The notes below the pieces were generated by a model, which was not told where the DNA came from, made no database searches, and was given only the letters and a program-made list of their open reading frames with translations. From Paraburkholderia sp. HP33-1 (GTDB taxonomy: Bacteria > Pseudomonadota > Gammaproteobacteria > Burkholderiales > Burkholderiaceae), in assembly GCF_021390595.1 (NCBI RefSeq), contig NZ_JAJEJR010000003.1:806001-870000 (forward strand): a DNA stretch of 64,000 nt, read 5' to 3'. A program made the translations under genes and the position numbers. Of this stretch, positions 1 to 8,439 are shown piece after piece; positions within the stretch are counted from its first letter, which is position 1; each line of letters begins with the position of its first letter.

Positions 1-1
1 T

Positions 2-1108
2 CTGATGCGTCCGCTCGGCGCTATCTTTCTCGGCGCCTACATCGACAAGGTGGGGCGGCGTACCGGCCTCATCGTCACGCTGTCGATCATGGCGAGCGGC
101 ACGATACTGATCGCGTGTGTGCCGGGTTACGCGACCATCGGCCTGCTCGCGCCCGCGCTCGTTCTGATCGGACGGCTCTTGCAGGGTTTCTCGGCGGGCG
201 CGGAGTTGGGCGGCGTGTCGGTGTATCTCTCGGAAATGGCGACGCCCGGCGCAAAGGGCTTCTACACGAGCTGGCAGTCGGCTAGCCAGCAGGTCGCTAT
301 CGTGATGGCGGCGGCGCTCGGTTACGGGCTCAATCACTGGATGAGCGCGCAGCAGATCGGCGCGTGGGGATGGCGCATTCCGTTTTTCATCGGCTGCGCG
401 ATCGTGCCGTTCCTTTTCATGCTGCGCCGCTCGCTGCAGGAAACCGCCGCGTTCGAGGCGCGCCCGCATCATCCGCAGACGCGTGAAATCTTCGCGCTGT
501 TGCTCAGCAACTGGCGCACGGTGGTCGCAGGCATGCTGCTCACCGCGATGACGACCACCACGTTCTACCTCATCACGGTTTACACGCCGACCTTCGGCAA
601 GTCCGTCCTCAAACTGTCGACGTCGGACAGCCTGATGGTGACACTGCTCGTGGGCGTCTCGAACTTCATCTGGCTGCCGATCGGCGGCGCGCTGTCGGAC
701 CGGATCGGCCGCAAGCCGATCTTGCTCGCCATTACCGTATTGGCGATCTTCACCGCGTATCCGGCATTGTCATGGCTTGCCGCGGCGCCGAGCTTCGGCC
801 GCATGCTGATGGTGCTGTTGTGGTTCTCCTTCTTCTTCGGCATGTATAACGGCGCGATGGTCGCCGCGCTCACCGAGGTCATGCCCGCGGAAGTACGCGT
901 TGCGGGCTTTTCGCTGGCGTTCAGTCTCGCGACGGCGTTGTTCGGCGGCTTCACGCCTGCCGTGTCGACCTTTCTGATCGAAGCCACGCATGACAAGGCT
1001 GCGCCCGGCTACTGGCTCAGTTTCGCTGCGCTGTGCGGGCTTGCCGCGACGCTTGGACTGTATCGGCGTCGTACGGGGCGGGAGGCTTCGACGGCTTCGT
1101 CGGTGTAA
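2..1108 (+). CDS. MFS transporter, metabolite:H+ symporter type (5' end outside window)
   Basis: This is a proton-coupled carrier of the inner membrane. The visible part starts in the loop after TM2, at a G-x-x-x-D-x-x-G-R-R signature (DKVGRRTG). It continues through about ten hydrophobic segments with a second copy of the loop motif near residue 235 (LSDRIGRKP), the usual MFS internal repeat. The long TM4-TM5 region with [14 protein letters not shown] is typical of the metabolite:H+ symporter family (citrate, tricarballylate and related acids), so a di- or tricarboxylate is the likely substrate; that is inference. The open frame runs off the left edge of the window and the first visible Met is internal. 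The gene ends at a TAA. No partner gene is visible on the right. Confidence 0.85.
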   Translation: MMRPLGAIFLGAYIDKVGRRTGLIVTLSIMASGTILIACVPGYATIGLLAPALVLIGRLLQGFSAGAELGGVSVYLSEMATPGAKGFYTSWQSASQQVAIVMAAALGYGLNHWMSAQQIGAWGWRIPFFIGCAIVPFLFMLRRSLQETAAFEARPHHPQTREIFALLLSNWRTVVAGMLLTAMTTTTFYLITVYTPTFGKSVLKLSTSDSLMVTLLVGVSNFIWLPIGGALSDRIGRKPILLAITVLAIFTAYPALSWLAAAPSFGRMLMVLLWFSFFFGMYNGAMVAALTEVMPAEVRVAGFSLAFSLATALFGGFTPAVSTFLIEATHDKAAPGYWLSFAALCGLAATLGLYRRRTGREASTASSV

Positions 1109-1281
1109 CGCTGATTTCGGTTCACTGAGCCGACCGCAATACGTATCTGCTTCAGATCAGTGAGCTGCTGTATCAGATCGAAGCCCGAGGTTTTTTGGCC
1201 CTGGCCATTGCTCAGATATTCAAGCGTCGGCTTCGCTTGAGTGTCGGACTTTCCAGGGCCTACGCTATCACTGCGCGAAAA

Positions 1282-1845
1282 TCAACGAGGCTTGTAAGAG
1301 AACTTCTGGCCGCCAACGCTAGCCTCATACATCAGCCCACCCTTGGCCACCGTAAATACAGCCATGCCTTTTTTATAGCCGCCCGAAGTTTTAGCATCTT
1401 TCTTGCCACCACTAACGTTAGCAGACGTGCCCGTCGTGCCTGCCTGCGCGCCAGCCGCCGCAGTAATCGCGATCGCATTGGCATCCGCGCCGAATTCAAA
1501 GTTGCCAGCGGTGAATTCTTTGAGGGCTCGTTCATCCTCGAACAAGATCAGTTCACTGTACACCTGGCCGCCTAGTTGCAAGCCCACAGTCACCTGAGTC
1601 ATCGACGTATCGCCGATATGCTTCCCTTGCTCATAGACACGGCCCTTGCCGTGGGCACCACCTATTCCGACCCCTCCCTTGCCTATCTTCGGGAAAACAG
1701 CGTAGGCATAGGCATTTTGCAGAAGAACGCCGCTTTCTCCCGCGTTCCTGAACAGATTGAGTGTGTCGCTATATTCATCGGCCCGAGCAGCGGAAATAGG
1801 CAACATCAGCAGAATTGTGAGCGTCAATACCAAACGTTTGAGCAT
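1282..1845 (-). CDS. SYLF-domain (YSC84-like) exported lipid-binding protein
   Basis: The protein has 187 residues with a clear signal peptide (hydrophobic residues about 5-20, cleavage near ARA-DE). The mature part matches the SYLF/YSC84 family: an N-terminal FRNAGESGVLLQNAYAYAVFP block, a glycine-rich GKGGVGIGGAHGKGRVYEQG stretch, and a C-terminal domain ending in a beta-rich MAVFTVAKGGLMYEASVGGQ. SYLF proteins bind phosphoinositides in eukaryotes. The many exported bacterial copies have no settled role, although envelope stress has been suggested for some. The gene stands alone with non-coding flanks, and its start sits just inside the AT-richer upstream sequence. The family call is secure and the function is open. 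Confidence 0.85.
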   Translation of the reverse strand: MLKRLVLTLTILLMLPISAARADEYSDTLNLFRNAGESGVLLQNAYAYAVFPKIGKGGVGIGGAHGKGRVYEQGKHIGDTSMTQVTVGLQLGGQVYSELILFEDERALKEFTAGNFEFGADANAIAITAAAGAQAGTTGTSANVSGGKKDAKTSGGYKKGMAVFTVAKGGLMYEASVGGQKFSYKPR

Positions 1846-2081
1846 GATATGTTCTCCATGGATTGATCACATTAAAGCACTGCCGTGACGTACTTCACCC
1901 GCATTATTCGATCCTGCCGCGGACGAGAAAATATTTTTTATGATCTTCCGGGAGTGGATAGCATCCAGAGTGCGTCTCCGCGCTCGCGGGGCCGGGGAAA
2001 GGTGCATAGCCATTCCCTTTAAGTTCGTGGTCGAATCTTCATTGAAGTCGGCTCAACTGATAGCCGGCTCGCCCCAAAGCG

Positions 2082-2423
2082 TCACAGGCAGGCGCTGACG
2101 TCGCCCGTCGCGCCGCTACCGGCGCCGCTCGAGGAACGGAAACCGACCCACGTGCCTGCACCCTGGTAGTTCGGACGCACGACGGCGGCCGCACCATCGG
2201 GCGGTTGCTGGCCGGGAACGTACACGTCCATCGCCATGTTGTTCGCCAACGTGGTCTGCGACACGACCTGCTGCTGCGTTTTGTCAGCCCATTTTTGGGC
2301 AATGCATTGGCCGACGGCACTAGGCGGATGCTGGCTGGTTCCGAGGGATTGCACGCCGGAAGGTGGTTGCGCGGCGCACGCGCAAAGCGCTGCAGCCGCG
2401 ACGATACTTGACACGATTTTCAT
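2082..2423 (-). CDS. Small putative lipoprotein, unknown function
   Basis: A longer frame exists, but the Met at 2423 is the better start. A GGAG ribosome site lies nine bases upstream, and the product then begins MKIVSSIVAAAALCACA, a short lipoprotein signal peptide with a lipobox-like LCAC. The mature part of about 98 residues carries QCIAQKWADKTQQQVVSQTT and a C-terminal VGFRSSSGAGSG. Similar small exported proteins are common in Burkholderia and lack a known job. It is expected to be anchored in the outer membrane or to face the periplasm. No operon partner is visible: the neighbour downstream on this strand (the SYLF gene) is about 240 bases away and the upstream flank is empty. Confidence 0.7.
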   Translation of the reverse strand: MKIVSSIVAAAALCACAAQPPSGVQSLGTSQHPPSAVGQCIAQKWADKTQQQVVSQTTLANNMAMDVYVPGQQPPDGAAAVVRPNYQGAGTWVGFRSSSGAGSGATGDVSACL

Positions 2424-3055
2424 GTTGTCTCGCTCCACAAATCGTTCAAAGAGAGGGGGATTGTCAAAAAATGGCGATCCGGAAAGGTCGTTTCCGGGAG
2501 CGCTCATTGCGCTGATTGATCCGTTGTCATCCGCACAGATCAACACGACCCGCGGTCATCAGAAGCCTTGTGCGGGGAATTGGGAGCCGAGCTGATTCGG
2601 TAATTTGATTGGGGGGAATCAGTTCGAGCGCACAATGATCCCGCGCCTGCAATGAACGATAGGTCCGCGGACACCGTCCAGAATTGATGCAGATCAATTG
2701 ACAAACTATGCGATCAGATGAAGTAGCTGACAAGGGATCTGTCGTGTGTAAAGAACGATTCTCACCGAATGAGACCGAACTCTATTCAGCAGTAGATTCA
2801 ATTCTCAAAATGAGAACGCGAGAGTGCGTAAACGCCACAGGATCTGTGGCGGGGTGCAACTCTGGGATAACGAGTCACCACGATGAGTTGCGTGAGTCCC
2901 GGGCGACACGACGTATTCTGTACTCTCGTCGCGCCTGGCTGACGGCGTGTAGATCCGCACATTGCGTTGGCTGCGTCGAACCAGCATCAGATTTTTACAA
3001 GTCCGTCACGTCGCCCAAGGGAGTGTCCCGTGAAATCCTTCAGCGAGGTGCGGAC
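2424..3055. other. Intergenic stretch without a recognisable gene
   Basis: About 630 bases with short frames on both strands but no recognisable protein. It separates the small lipoprotein gene from the truncated phospholipase-D-like gene. The DNA is slightly richer in A+T than its neighbours. A TTGACA box lies near 2697, but no convincing -10 follows at the right spacing. Confidence 0.4.
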
Positions 3056-3213
3056 ATGACGGAGCTTCAGCGTCTCATCGTAAGCGTTCTTGCCAGTGTG
3101 TTGACCGCGTGCGCCAGCCTGCCTCCGCAGAGCAATCGGCCGCAAACTTTTGCTCTTCAAAATACGGAGTCCACACGATTCGGCACTTTCCTCGCGCCCG
3201 AAGAGCAGAACCA
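3056..3213 (+). pseudogene. 5' fragment of a phospholipase-D-family lipoprotein gene
   Basis: An ATG at 3056 with a GAGG ribosome site 8-10 bases upstream opens a lipoprotein signal peptide: MTELQRLIVSVLASVLTACA, a lipobox with Cys in LTACA. It is followed by SLPPQSNRPQTFALQ and TESTRFG, which resemble the start of Burkholderia phospholipase-D-family lipoproteins (SLPPQ.NR..S.AL..T..T.LG). Family resemblance stops at about residue 52. The frame then runs antisense into the 3' end of paaK and shows no HKD catalytic motif. This is therefore a 5' remnant whose body was removed, probably when the DNA carrying paaK was joined here. The domain assignment comes from N-terminal similarity only. Confidence 0.55.
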
Positions 3214-4539
3214 TCACAGATTCGCGCCGCGCAGATCGACGACCCGTTTCGCCTTGCCGGTGCCGGTCAATGGAATATGTCCGGCGAGCGCCACCGAAAC
3301 CGTCGTCGACACGCCAACCATTGTCTTGATTCGATGCTGCAATTCGCGTGCAAGCGCCGTGCGATCGTGGTCGCTCAGCGATTCGCCGACTTCCGGCCGG
3401 GCTTCGACGCATACGCCCAGCGAATCCAGATGTCCGTCACGTTTGACCGTCAGTTGATACTGCGCGCTCAACTTCGGAATCGCGAGAATGAGCTCTTCTA
3501 TCTGGCTCGGAAACACGTTGACGCCTCGAATGATCAGCATGTCGTCCGAGCGTCCGACAATCTTGGCAAGCCGGCGCATCGAGCGGGAAGTGGGCGGCAT
3601 GAGCGAAGTCAGATCGCGGGTCCGATAGCGGATGACCGGCATGGCTTCCTTCGTGAGCGACGTGAAGACCAGTTCGCCCTCGCTTCCATCGGGGAGTACT
3701 TCACCGGTAACAGGGTCGATGATTTCCGGGTAGAAGTGGTCCTCCCAGATCACCGGACCGTCCTTGCTTTCGATGCACTCCGCCGCGACGCCCGGGCCCA
3801 TCACTTCGGAGAGGCCGTAAATGTCGAGCGCGTCGATTCCGGCCCGCGTTTCGATCTCGCTACGCATGGCCTGGGTCCACGGCTCGCCGCCGAAGACACC
3901 CACCTTCAGTGACGACTCGGCCGGATTCATCCCTTGCCGCGTCATCTCGTCGATCAGATTCAGCATGTAGGACGGCGTGACCAGAATGATCGAGGGTTCG
4001 AAGTCGCGAATCAACTGAACCTGCTTTTCGGTCTGACCGCCGGACATCGGTACCACCATGCAGCCGAGCCGCTCCGCTCCATAGTGAATTCCCAACCCGC
4101 CCGTGAACAGGCCGTAGCCGAACGCGTTGTGCAACGTGTCGCCGCGACGGCCGCCGGCAGCACGGATCGAACGCGCGACGATGTCCGCCCAGGTATCGAT
4201 GTCGCGTGCCGTGTAGCCCACGACCGTCGGTTTGCCCGTGGTCCCGCTCGACGCATGCACGCGCACCACCTGATCGCGCGGCACGGCGAAGAGGCCAAAC
4301 GGATAGTTGTCGCGCAGGTCCTTCTTCGACATGGTCGGAAACTTTGCCAGATCGGAGAGTTCCTTCAGATCGTCAGGACGCACTCCGGCGGCATCGAACG
4401 CCTGCCGATAATGCGGCACGTTGTCGTAGGCATGGCGGACCGACCATTTCAGACGCGTCAGTTGCAGGGCCTGCAGCTCATCGCGGCTGGCGCGTTCGAT
4501 CGGTTCGAGTTCGTCGGATTGGGGATTGCGTCGGACCAC
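3214..4539 (-). CDS. paaK: Phenylacetate-CoA ligase
   Basis: Activates phenylacetate with ATP and CoA to phenylacetyl-CoA, the first committed step of the aerobic hybrid pathway. The product has 441 residues, the usual PaaK length. It shows the adenylate-forming signature HASSGTTGKPTV near residues 93-104, YGLSEVMGPGVA near 240 and the C-terminal AMP-binding part with LIIRGVNVFPSQIEE. The N-terminus (LEPIERASRDELQALQ) matches beta-proteobacterial PaaK. The stop codon abuts the broken lipoprotein fragment, so little or no native downstream DNA is kept. The thiolase gene lies 80 bases upstream on the same strand and the two are probably cotranscribed. Confidence 0.95.
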   Translation of the reverse strand: MVRRNPQSDELEPIERASRDELQALQLTRLKWSVRHAYDNVPHYRQAFDAAGVRPDDLKELSDLAKFPTMSKKDLRDNYPFGLFAVPRDQVVRVHASSGTTGKPTVVGYTARDIDTWADIVARSIRAAGGRRGDTLHNAFGYGLFTGGLGIHYGAERLGCMVVPMSGGQTEKQVQLIRDFEPSIILVTPSYMLNLIDEMTRQGMNPAESSLKVGVFGGEPWTQAMRSEIETRAGIDALDIYGLSEVMGPGVAAECIESKDGPVIWEDHFYPEIIDPVTGEVLPDGSEGELVFTSLTKEAMPVIRYRTRDLTSLMPPTSRSMRRLAKIVGRSDDMLIIRGVNVFPSQIEELILAIPKLSAQYQLTVKRDGHLDSLGVCVEARPEVGESLSDHDRTALARELQHRIKTMVGVSTTVSVALAGHIPLTGTGKAKRVVDLRGANL

Positions 4540-4619
4540 GGAAGTCTCCAGATACAGGAAAGTGGGTTATTTCGAGGCAGGCGGCACTGTCAATGCGCGC
4601 GACATGCTGGCGACTCCGA

Positions 4620-5822
4620 TCAAACGCGCTCGATCGCAATCGCGATGCCTTGGCCTACGCCGATGCACATCGTGCAAAGCGCGAAGCGTCCATTGCGGCG
4701 CTCCAGTTCGTAGGTGGCCGTGGTGACCAATCGGGCGCCCGAAGCGCCGAGCGGGTGACCCAATGCGATCGCGCCGCCGTTCGGATTGATCCGGGGATCG
4801 TCTGCCGCCACGCCGAGCCGGTGCAGCACCGCGATACCTTGCGAGGCGAAGGCCTCGTTCAGCTCGATCACGTCGAACTGGTCGAGGGTCATACCGAGGC
4901 GTGCCAGAAGCTTCCCGGTTGCCGGCGCGGGCCCGATGCCCATGATGCGCGGCTCGACGCCAGCGGTGGCCATGCCGATGATGCGGGCGCGCGGCGTCAG
5001 ATGGTTGCGCTTCGCTGCCTCTTCACCTGCGATCAACAGCGCGCAAGCACCGTCATTGACCCCCGAAGCATTACCCGCTGTGACGGTTCCGTCGGGACGC
5101 ACGACACCTTTTAGTTTCGCCAGTGCCTCGAGCGACGTCTCGCGCGGATGTTCGTCGCGATCGACCACCAGGGGCTCGCCCTTCTTTTGCGGAATGAGCA
5201 CTGCAGTGATTTCCTGGGCCAGCGTGCCGTCCGCCTGCGCCCGCGCGGCGCGCTGCTGGCTACGCAGCGCAAACCGGTCTTGCGACTCGCGGTCCACGCT
5301 GAAATCGTCGGCCACGTTCTCGGCCGTTTCCGGCATGGAATCGACGCCATACTGACTGCGCATCAGGGAATTGACGAAGCGCCAGCCGATCGTCGTGTCA
5401 TGGATTTCAGCAGAGCGCGAGAACGCTGACGCCGACTTGCCGAGCACAAAAGGTGCGCGCGTCATACTTTCCACGCCGCCTGCAATGTAAAGCTCGCCAT
5501 CGCCCGCCCTGATTGCGCGCGCGGCGCTGCCTACTGCGTCCATCCCCGAGCCGCACAGGCGGTTGATCGTGGAACCGGCGACGTCGATCGGCAATCCGGC
5601 CAGCAAAGCGGACATGCGCGCGACGTTGCGATTGTCCTCGCCGGCCTGGTTTGCACACCCATAGAGGACGTCTGCAACCTGCTGCCAGTCCACCGATGGA
5701 TTGCGCTGCATCAATGCGTGAATCGGCACTGCGCCCAGGTCGTCTGCGCGAACATCCTTCAGTACACCTGCATAACGTCCAAATGGAGTGCGAATGGCAT
5801 CACAAATAAAGGCTTCGGTCAT
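4620..5822 (-). CDS. 3-oxoadipyl-CoA thiolase
   Basis: This thiolase splits 3-oxoadipyl-CoA (or 3-oxo-5,6-dehydrosuberyl-CoA) into acetyl-CoA and succinyl-CoA at the end of phenylacetate or protocatechuate degradation. It has 400 residues with the complete catalytic set: nucleophile Cys90 in NRLCGSGMDA, His in the GGAIALGHPLGASG block, and the second Cys in CTMCIGVGQG. The sequence fits PaaJ/PcaF, and with paaK and paaABC(D)E beside it the PaaJ role is favoured; the two cannot be told apart by sequence alone. The 216 bases between this start and the paaE stop hold no recognised gene, which may mark a join, since the paaABCDE block has stronger GC bias than this gene. Confidence 0.9.
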   Translation of the reverse strand: MTEAFICDAIRTPFGRYAGVLKDVRADDLGAVPIHALMQRNPSVDWQQVADVLYGCANQAGEDNRNVARMSALLAGLPIDVAGSTINRLCGSGMDAVGSAARAIRAGDGELYIAGGVESMTRAPFVLGKSASAFSRSAEIHDTTIGWRFVNSLMRSQYGVDSMPETAENVADDFSVDRESQDRFALRSQQRAARAQADGTLAQEITAVLIPQKKGEPLVVDRDEHPRETSLEALAKLKGVVRPDGTVTAGNASGVNDGACALLIAGEEAAKRNHLTPRARIIGMATAGVEPRIMGIGPAPATGKLLARLGMTLDQFDVIELNEAFASQGIAVLHRLGVAADDPRINPNGGAIALGHPLGASGARLVTTATYELERRNGRFALCTMCIGVGQGIAIAIERV

Positions 5823-6038
5823 GGTATTTCTAGGTAAAGATAGTGGGCGATTCAGGCTTTGCGTCCGAAATGGGGCGGCGTTGTCCGATCAGACATGGGC
5901 GGCTTCGCGCGATGCAACGTGATGCCGGTGTTGGACCACACCGAATCGATTGGCGACGAAAGCTGCGTCGGTGAGCGAAGCGTTGGCAGCAGGATTGCCT
6001 GCGGTGCCGTAAAAACCAGGGCTGTCAAACGGTGGTGC

Positions 6039-7127
6039 TTATCGTTCGTCGTAACTGACGACGACCTTGTCGCTCACCGGATGACACTGGCAGGTCAGCA
6101 CGAACCCGTCGCGGATCTCGTGCTCTTCGAGCGTGTAGTTCTTTTCCATCTTCACTTCGCCTTCGAGCACCTTCGCGCGACAGGTGCAGCAGACGCCGCC
6201 CTTGCACGCATAGGGCAGCGCGAGACCGGCGCGCAGCCCGACGTCGAGCACGCTGACCCCCTGATACGGCAGGCGCAGCTTGCGCCGCTTGCCGTCGAGC
6301 ACGATTTCTAGCTCGGCCGCGGGGGTGTCCCCGGTGATTTCGACGCTCGGCACGCCCGCCTGCGGCAGCGGTGTGCCGAAGCGCTCGACGTGCACGTTCG
6401 CGGGCGGCACGCCGGCCGCTTTGAGCGCGGCCTCGGCGGCGTCCATCATCGGCGCGGGGCCGCAGATGAACGCTTCGTCGATCGCGTCGGCCGGCAGCAG
6501 CTGTTCGATGAAGGCCGCGCACTTTTGCTGGTCGAGCACGCCGTTAAAGAGCTCCACGTCCTGCAGATCGTCCGACAGCACGTGATACAGCACGAAGCGG
6601 TTCATGAAGCGGTTCTTCAGGTCCTCGAGCTCCTCGGCGAACATGATCTGGTCGACGCTGCGGTTGCCGTACACCAGCGTGAACGTGCTGCGCGGCTCGA
6701 TCTCGAGCGTGGTCTTGATGATCGCGAGCACCGGCGTGATGCCCGAGCCGCCCGAGAACGCGAGGTACTGCTTGCCCTGGCCGGCGTTCAGGTGCGTGAA
6801 GAAACGGCCGTCGGGCGTCATCACGTCGATCGTGTGGCCGGGCTGCAGCGTGTCGAACGCGAAGTTCGAGAAGCGCCCGCCGCGCACGCGCTTGATGCCG
6901 ATGCGCAGCTCGCCGTCGCGATCGTAGTCGGTGACGCCCACGCAGATCGAGTACGAGCGGCGCGTTTCCTCACCGTCGATATGCGTCTTGAGCGTGACGA
7001 ACTGGCCCTGCGTGAAGCGATAGTGCTCGCGCAATTCGGGCGGGACTTCGAAGGCGACCGAGACCGCATCGGCCGTTTCGGGGCGCACTTCGCGGATACG
7101 CAGCGGATGGAATTGCGGGGTGGCCAT
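6039..7127 (-). CDS. paaE: Phenylacetyl-CoA 1,2-epoxidase reductase subunit PaaE
   Basis: PaaE feeds electrons from NADPH to the di-iron PaaAC core. The 362 residues show, in order, an FAD domain (RRSYSICVG near residue 55), an NAD(P) domain (FSGGSGITPVLAI near 125) and a C-terminal plant-type 2Fe-2S domain with the ligand pattern YACKGGVCCTC and a last Cys in LTCQC. The length is normal and all cofactor motifs are present. It starts one base after the stop of the shortened paaD, the tight coupling expected in paaABCDE. Because PaaD is thought to help maturation of this Fe-S cluster, the state of paaD next door matters for its activity. Confidence 0.95.
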   Translation of the reverse strand: MATPQFHPLRIREVRPETADAVSVAFEVPPELREHYRFTQGQFVTLKTHIDGEETRRSYSICVGVTDYDRDGELRIGIKRVRGGRFSNFAFDTLQPGHTIDVMTPDGRFFTHLNAGQGKQYLAFSGGSGITPVLAIIKTTLEIEPRSTFTLVYGNRSVDQIMFAEELEDLKNRFMNRFVLYHVLSDDLQDVELFNGVLDQQKCAAFIEQLLPADAIDEAFICGPAPMMDAAEAALKAAGVPPANVHVERFGTPLPQAGVPSVEITGDTPAAELEIVLDGKRRKLRLPYQGVSVLDVGLRAGLALPYACKGGVCCTCRAKVLEGEVKMEKNYTLEEHEIRDGFVLTCQCHPVSDKVVVSYDER

Positions 7128-7128
7128 A

Positions 7129-7281
7129 TCAGTACGGTTTGAAGTAGTCGAAGGGTTCGCGGCAGTCGAGGCAGCGATACAGGGCCTTGCAGGCCGTCGA
7201 GCCGAATTGCGCGAGCCGCTCGGTGTGCGCCGAGCCGCAGCGCGGGCAGGACGGGGCGGGCAGGGCGGTCGGGGTCGTCAT
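7129..7281 (-). pseudogene. paaD: paaD, C-terminal zinc-ribbon part only (N-terminal domain missing)
   Basis: The frame encodes 50 residues that match the end of PaaD: a four-cysteine zinc ribbon (CPRCGS near residue 12 and CLDC near 37) and the terminal REPFDYFKPY. Normal PaaD is roughly 160-190 residues, with an N-terminal MIP18/DUF59 domain needed for Fe-S maturation of the epoxidase reductase. That domain is absent. The codons upstream of the ATG at 7281 overlap the intact 3' end of paaC and give no PaaD-like sequence in this frame. The deletion leaves paaC ending normally and an ATG seven bases later, so the stub may still be translated. Whether the stub is functional is unknown. Confidence 0.8.
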
Positions 7282-7288
7282 CGCGTGA

Positions 7289-8110
7289 TCACCAACTGGC
7301 GCCCGGATGCTGGCGCGCGAGGCTCTGCATCTCGGCCAGCACGAAGCCCATGTGTTCGGAATGCTCGCCGTGCTTGCCCGTCGTCACGTGCCTCACCGCC
7401 GCGGGCAGCGTCAGCGTGGCTTCGTCGAGCGTCGCACGCACGTCGTCGAGCCATGCGGCTTCCAGTTCTGAGGTGCGCGGGCCGATGCCGGCCGCGGCGA
7501 TGGCGTCTTCCACCGCGTCCGCGCTGAAGAACTCGTACGTGTACGGCATCAGGTAGTCGAGCGCGGCCTGCGCGCGGCGGTGCGATTCGTCGGTGCCGTC
7601 GCCGAAACGGACCAGCCACTCGCCCGCGTGATGCACGTGGTACTGCGTTTCCTTGACCGACTTCGCGGCGATCGCGGCGAGCTGTTCGTCGCTGGAGTGC
7701 GTCAGCGCGCGCCACAGATGCCTCATCAGCGTGGCGTACAGGAAGTTGCGCACGATCGTGACCGCGTAGTCCTTCTGCGCCTGCGCGGTGGCGGCGAGCG
7801 GCCCGTAATGCGGCAGCTCGACGAGCGTGTAGCTGGCGAACTCGCGCTCGGCGCGGAAGTACGCGTAGTCGTCTTCGGTGCGCGCGCGGCCGGTGAGCTG
7901 CTGCTCGAGCGCGGCCGCGTGCGTGTACAGCAGCCGCGCCTGGCCGATCAGGTCGAGGCTCATGTTCGACAGCGCGATGTCCTCTTCGAGGATCGGGCCG
8001 TGGCCGCACCACTCGGTGTTGCGCTGACCGAGGATCAGCGCGGTATCGGCAAGGCGCAGCACGTACTGCAGATGGTCGGGCGTGATGGACGTGGTGGACG
8101 TAGTGGACAT
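7289..8110 (-). CDS. paaC: Phenylacetyl-CoA 1,2-epoxidase structural subunit PaaC
   Basis: PaaC is the ferritin-like partner that holds the catalytic PaaA subunit in the epoxidase. The 273-residue product has the conserved YVLRLADTALILGQRNTEWC near the start, EFASYTLVELPHYG, and VKETQYHVHHAGEWLVRFG in the middle, all matching PaaC. The N-terminus has a short Thr/Ser run before the conserved part, so the true start could lie a few codons downstream. The gene sits 8 bases after paaB. Its stop lies 7 bases before the truncated paaD, and its own C-terminus (LARQHPGASW) looks complete. Confidence 0.95.
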   Translation of the reverse strand: MSTTSTTSITPDHLQYVLRLADTALILGQRNTEWCGHGPILEEDIALSNMSLDLIGQARLLYTHAAALEQQLTGRARTEDDYAYFRAEREFASYTLVELPHYGPLAATAQAQKDYAVTIVRNFLYATLMRHLWRALTHSSDEQLAAIAAKSVKETQYHVHHAGEWLVRFGDGTDESHRRAQAALDYLMPYTYEFFSADAVEDAIAAAGIGPRTSELEAAWLDDVRATLDEATLTLPAAVRHVTTGKHGEHSEHMGFVLAEMQSLARQHPGASW

Positions 8111-8118
8111 GGCCGCGC

Positions 8119-8403
8119 CTACATGTGGTTGACTTCGTCGGGGAGCGTGTAGAACGTCGGGTGGCGATAGATCTTGTCGCCCGCCGGTTCGAACAGCTCG
8201 GCCTTCTCCTCCGGCGCGGAGGCCGTGATCGCCGCGGACGGCACCACCCAGATGCTCACGCCTTCCTGGCGGCGCGTGTAGACGTCGCGCGCCATGCGCA
8301 GCGCCATCGGCGCGTCGGCGGCGTGCAGACTGCCGCAGTGTTTATGGTCGAGTCCCTGCCTGCTGCGCACGAACACTTCCCAAATCGGCCATTCCCTGTT
8401 CAT
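8119..8403 (-). CDS. paaB: Phenylacetyl-CoA 1,2-epoxidase subunit PaaB
   Basis: PaaB bridges the PaaAC heterodimers in the multicomponent epoxidase. The 94-residue product starts MNREWPIWEVFVRSRQGLDH and carries the family block HCGSLHAADAPMALRMARDVY, both diagnostic. The start at 8403 is chosen over an upstream in-frame Met because AGGAG lies seven bases before it and the family begins there. The paaA stop is 36 bases upstream and paaC begins 8 bases downstream. Confidence 0.95.
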   Translation of the reverse strand: MNREWPIWEVFVRSRQGLDHKHCGSLHAADAPMALRMARDVYTRRQEGVSIWVVPSAAITASAPEEKAELFEPAGDKIYRHPTFYTLPDEVNHM

Positions 8404-8439
8404 TGCTGATCTCCTGATTGCTCTGTTGTGCCGGGCCAC

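Noticed and set aside
2708..3457. A 249-codon open frame covering the lipoprotein fragment
   Set aside because: Only codons from 3056 to about 3213 look like a protein; upstream lacks a start site and downstream is antisense to paaK.
5882..5895. TGTCCGATCAGACA, whose reverse complement recurs at 40813-40826 as part of a shared 15-mer
   Set aside because: Pairs of 15-mers shared by chance are expected a few times in a window of this size counting both strands, and the contexts differ. Not evidence of a repeat family.
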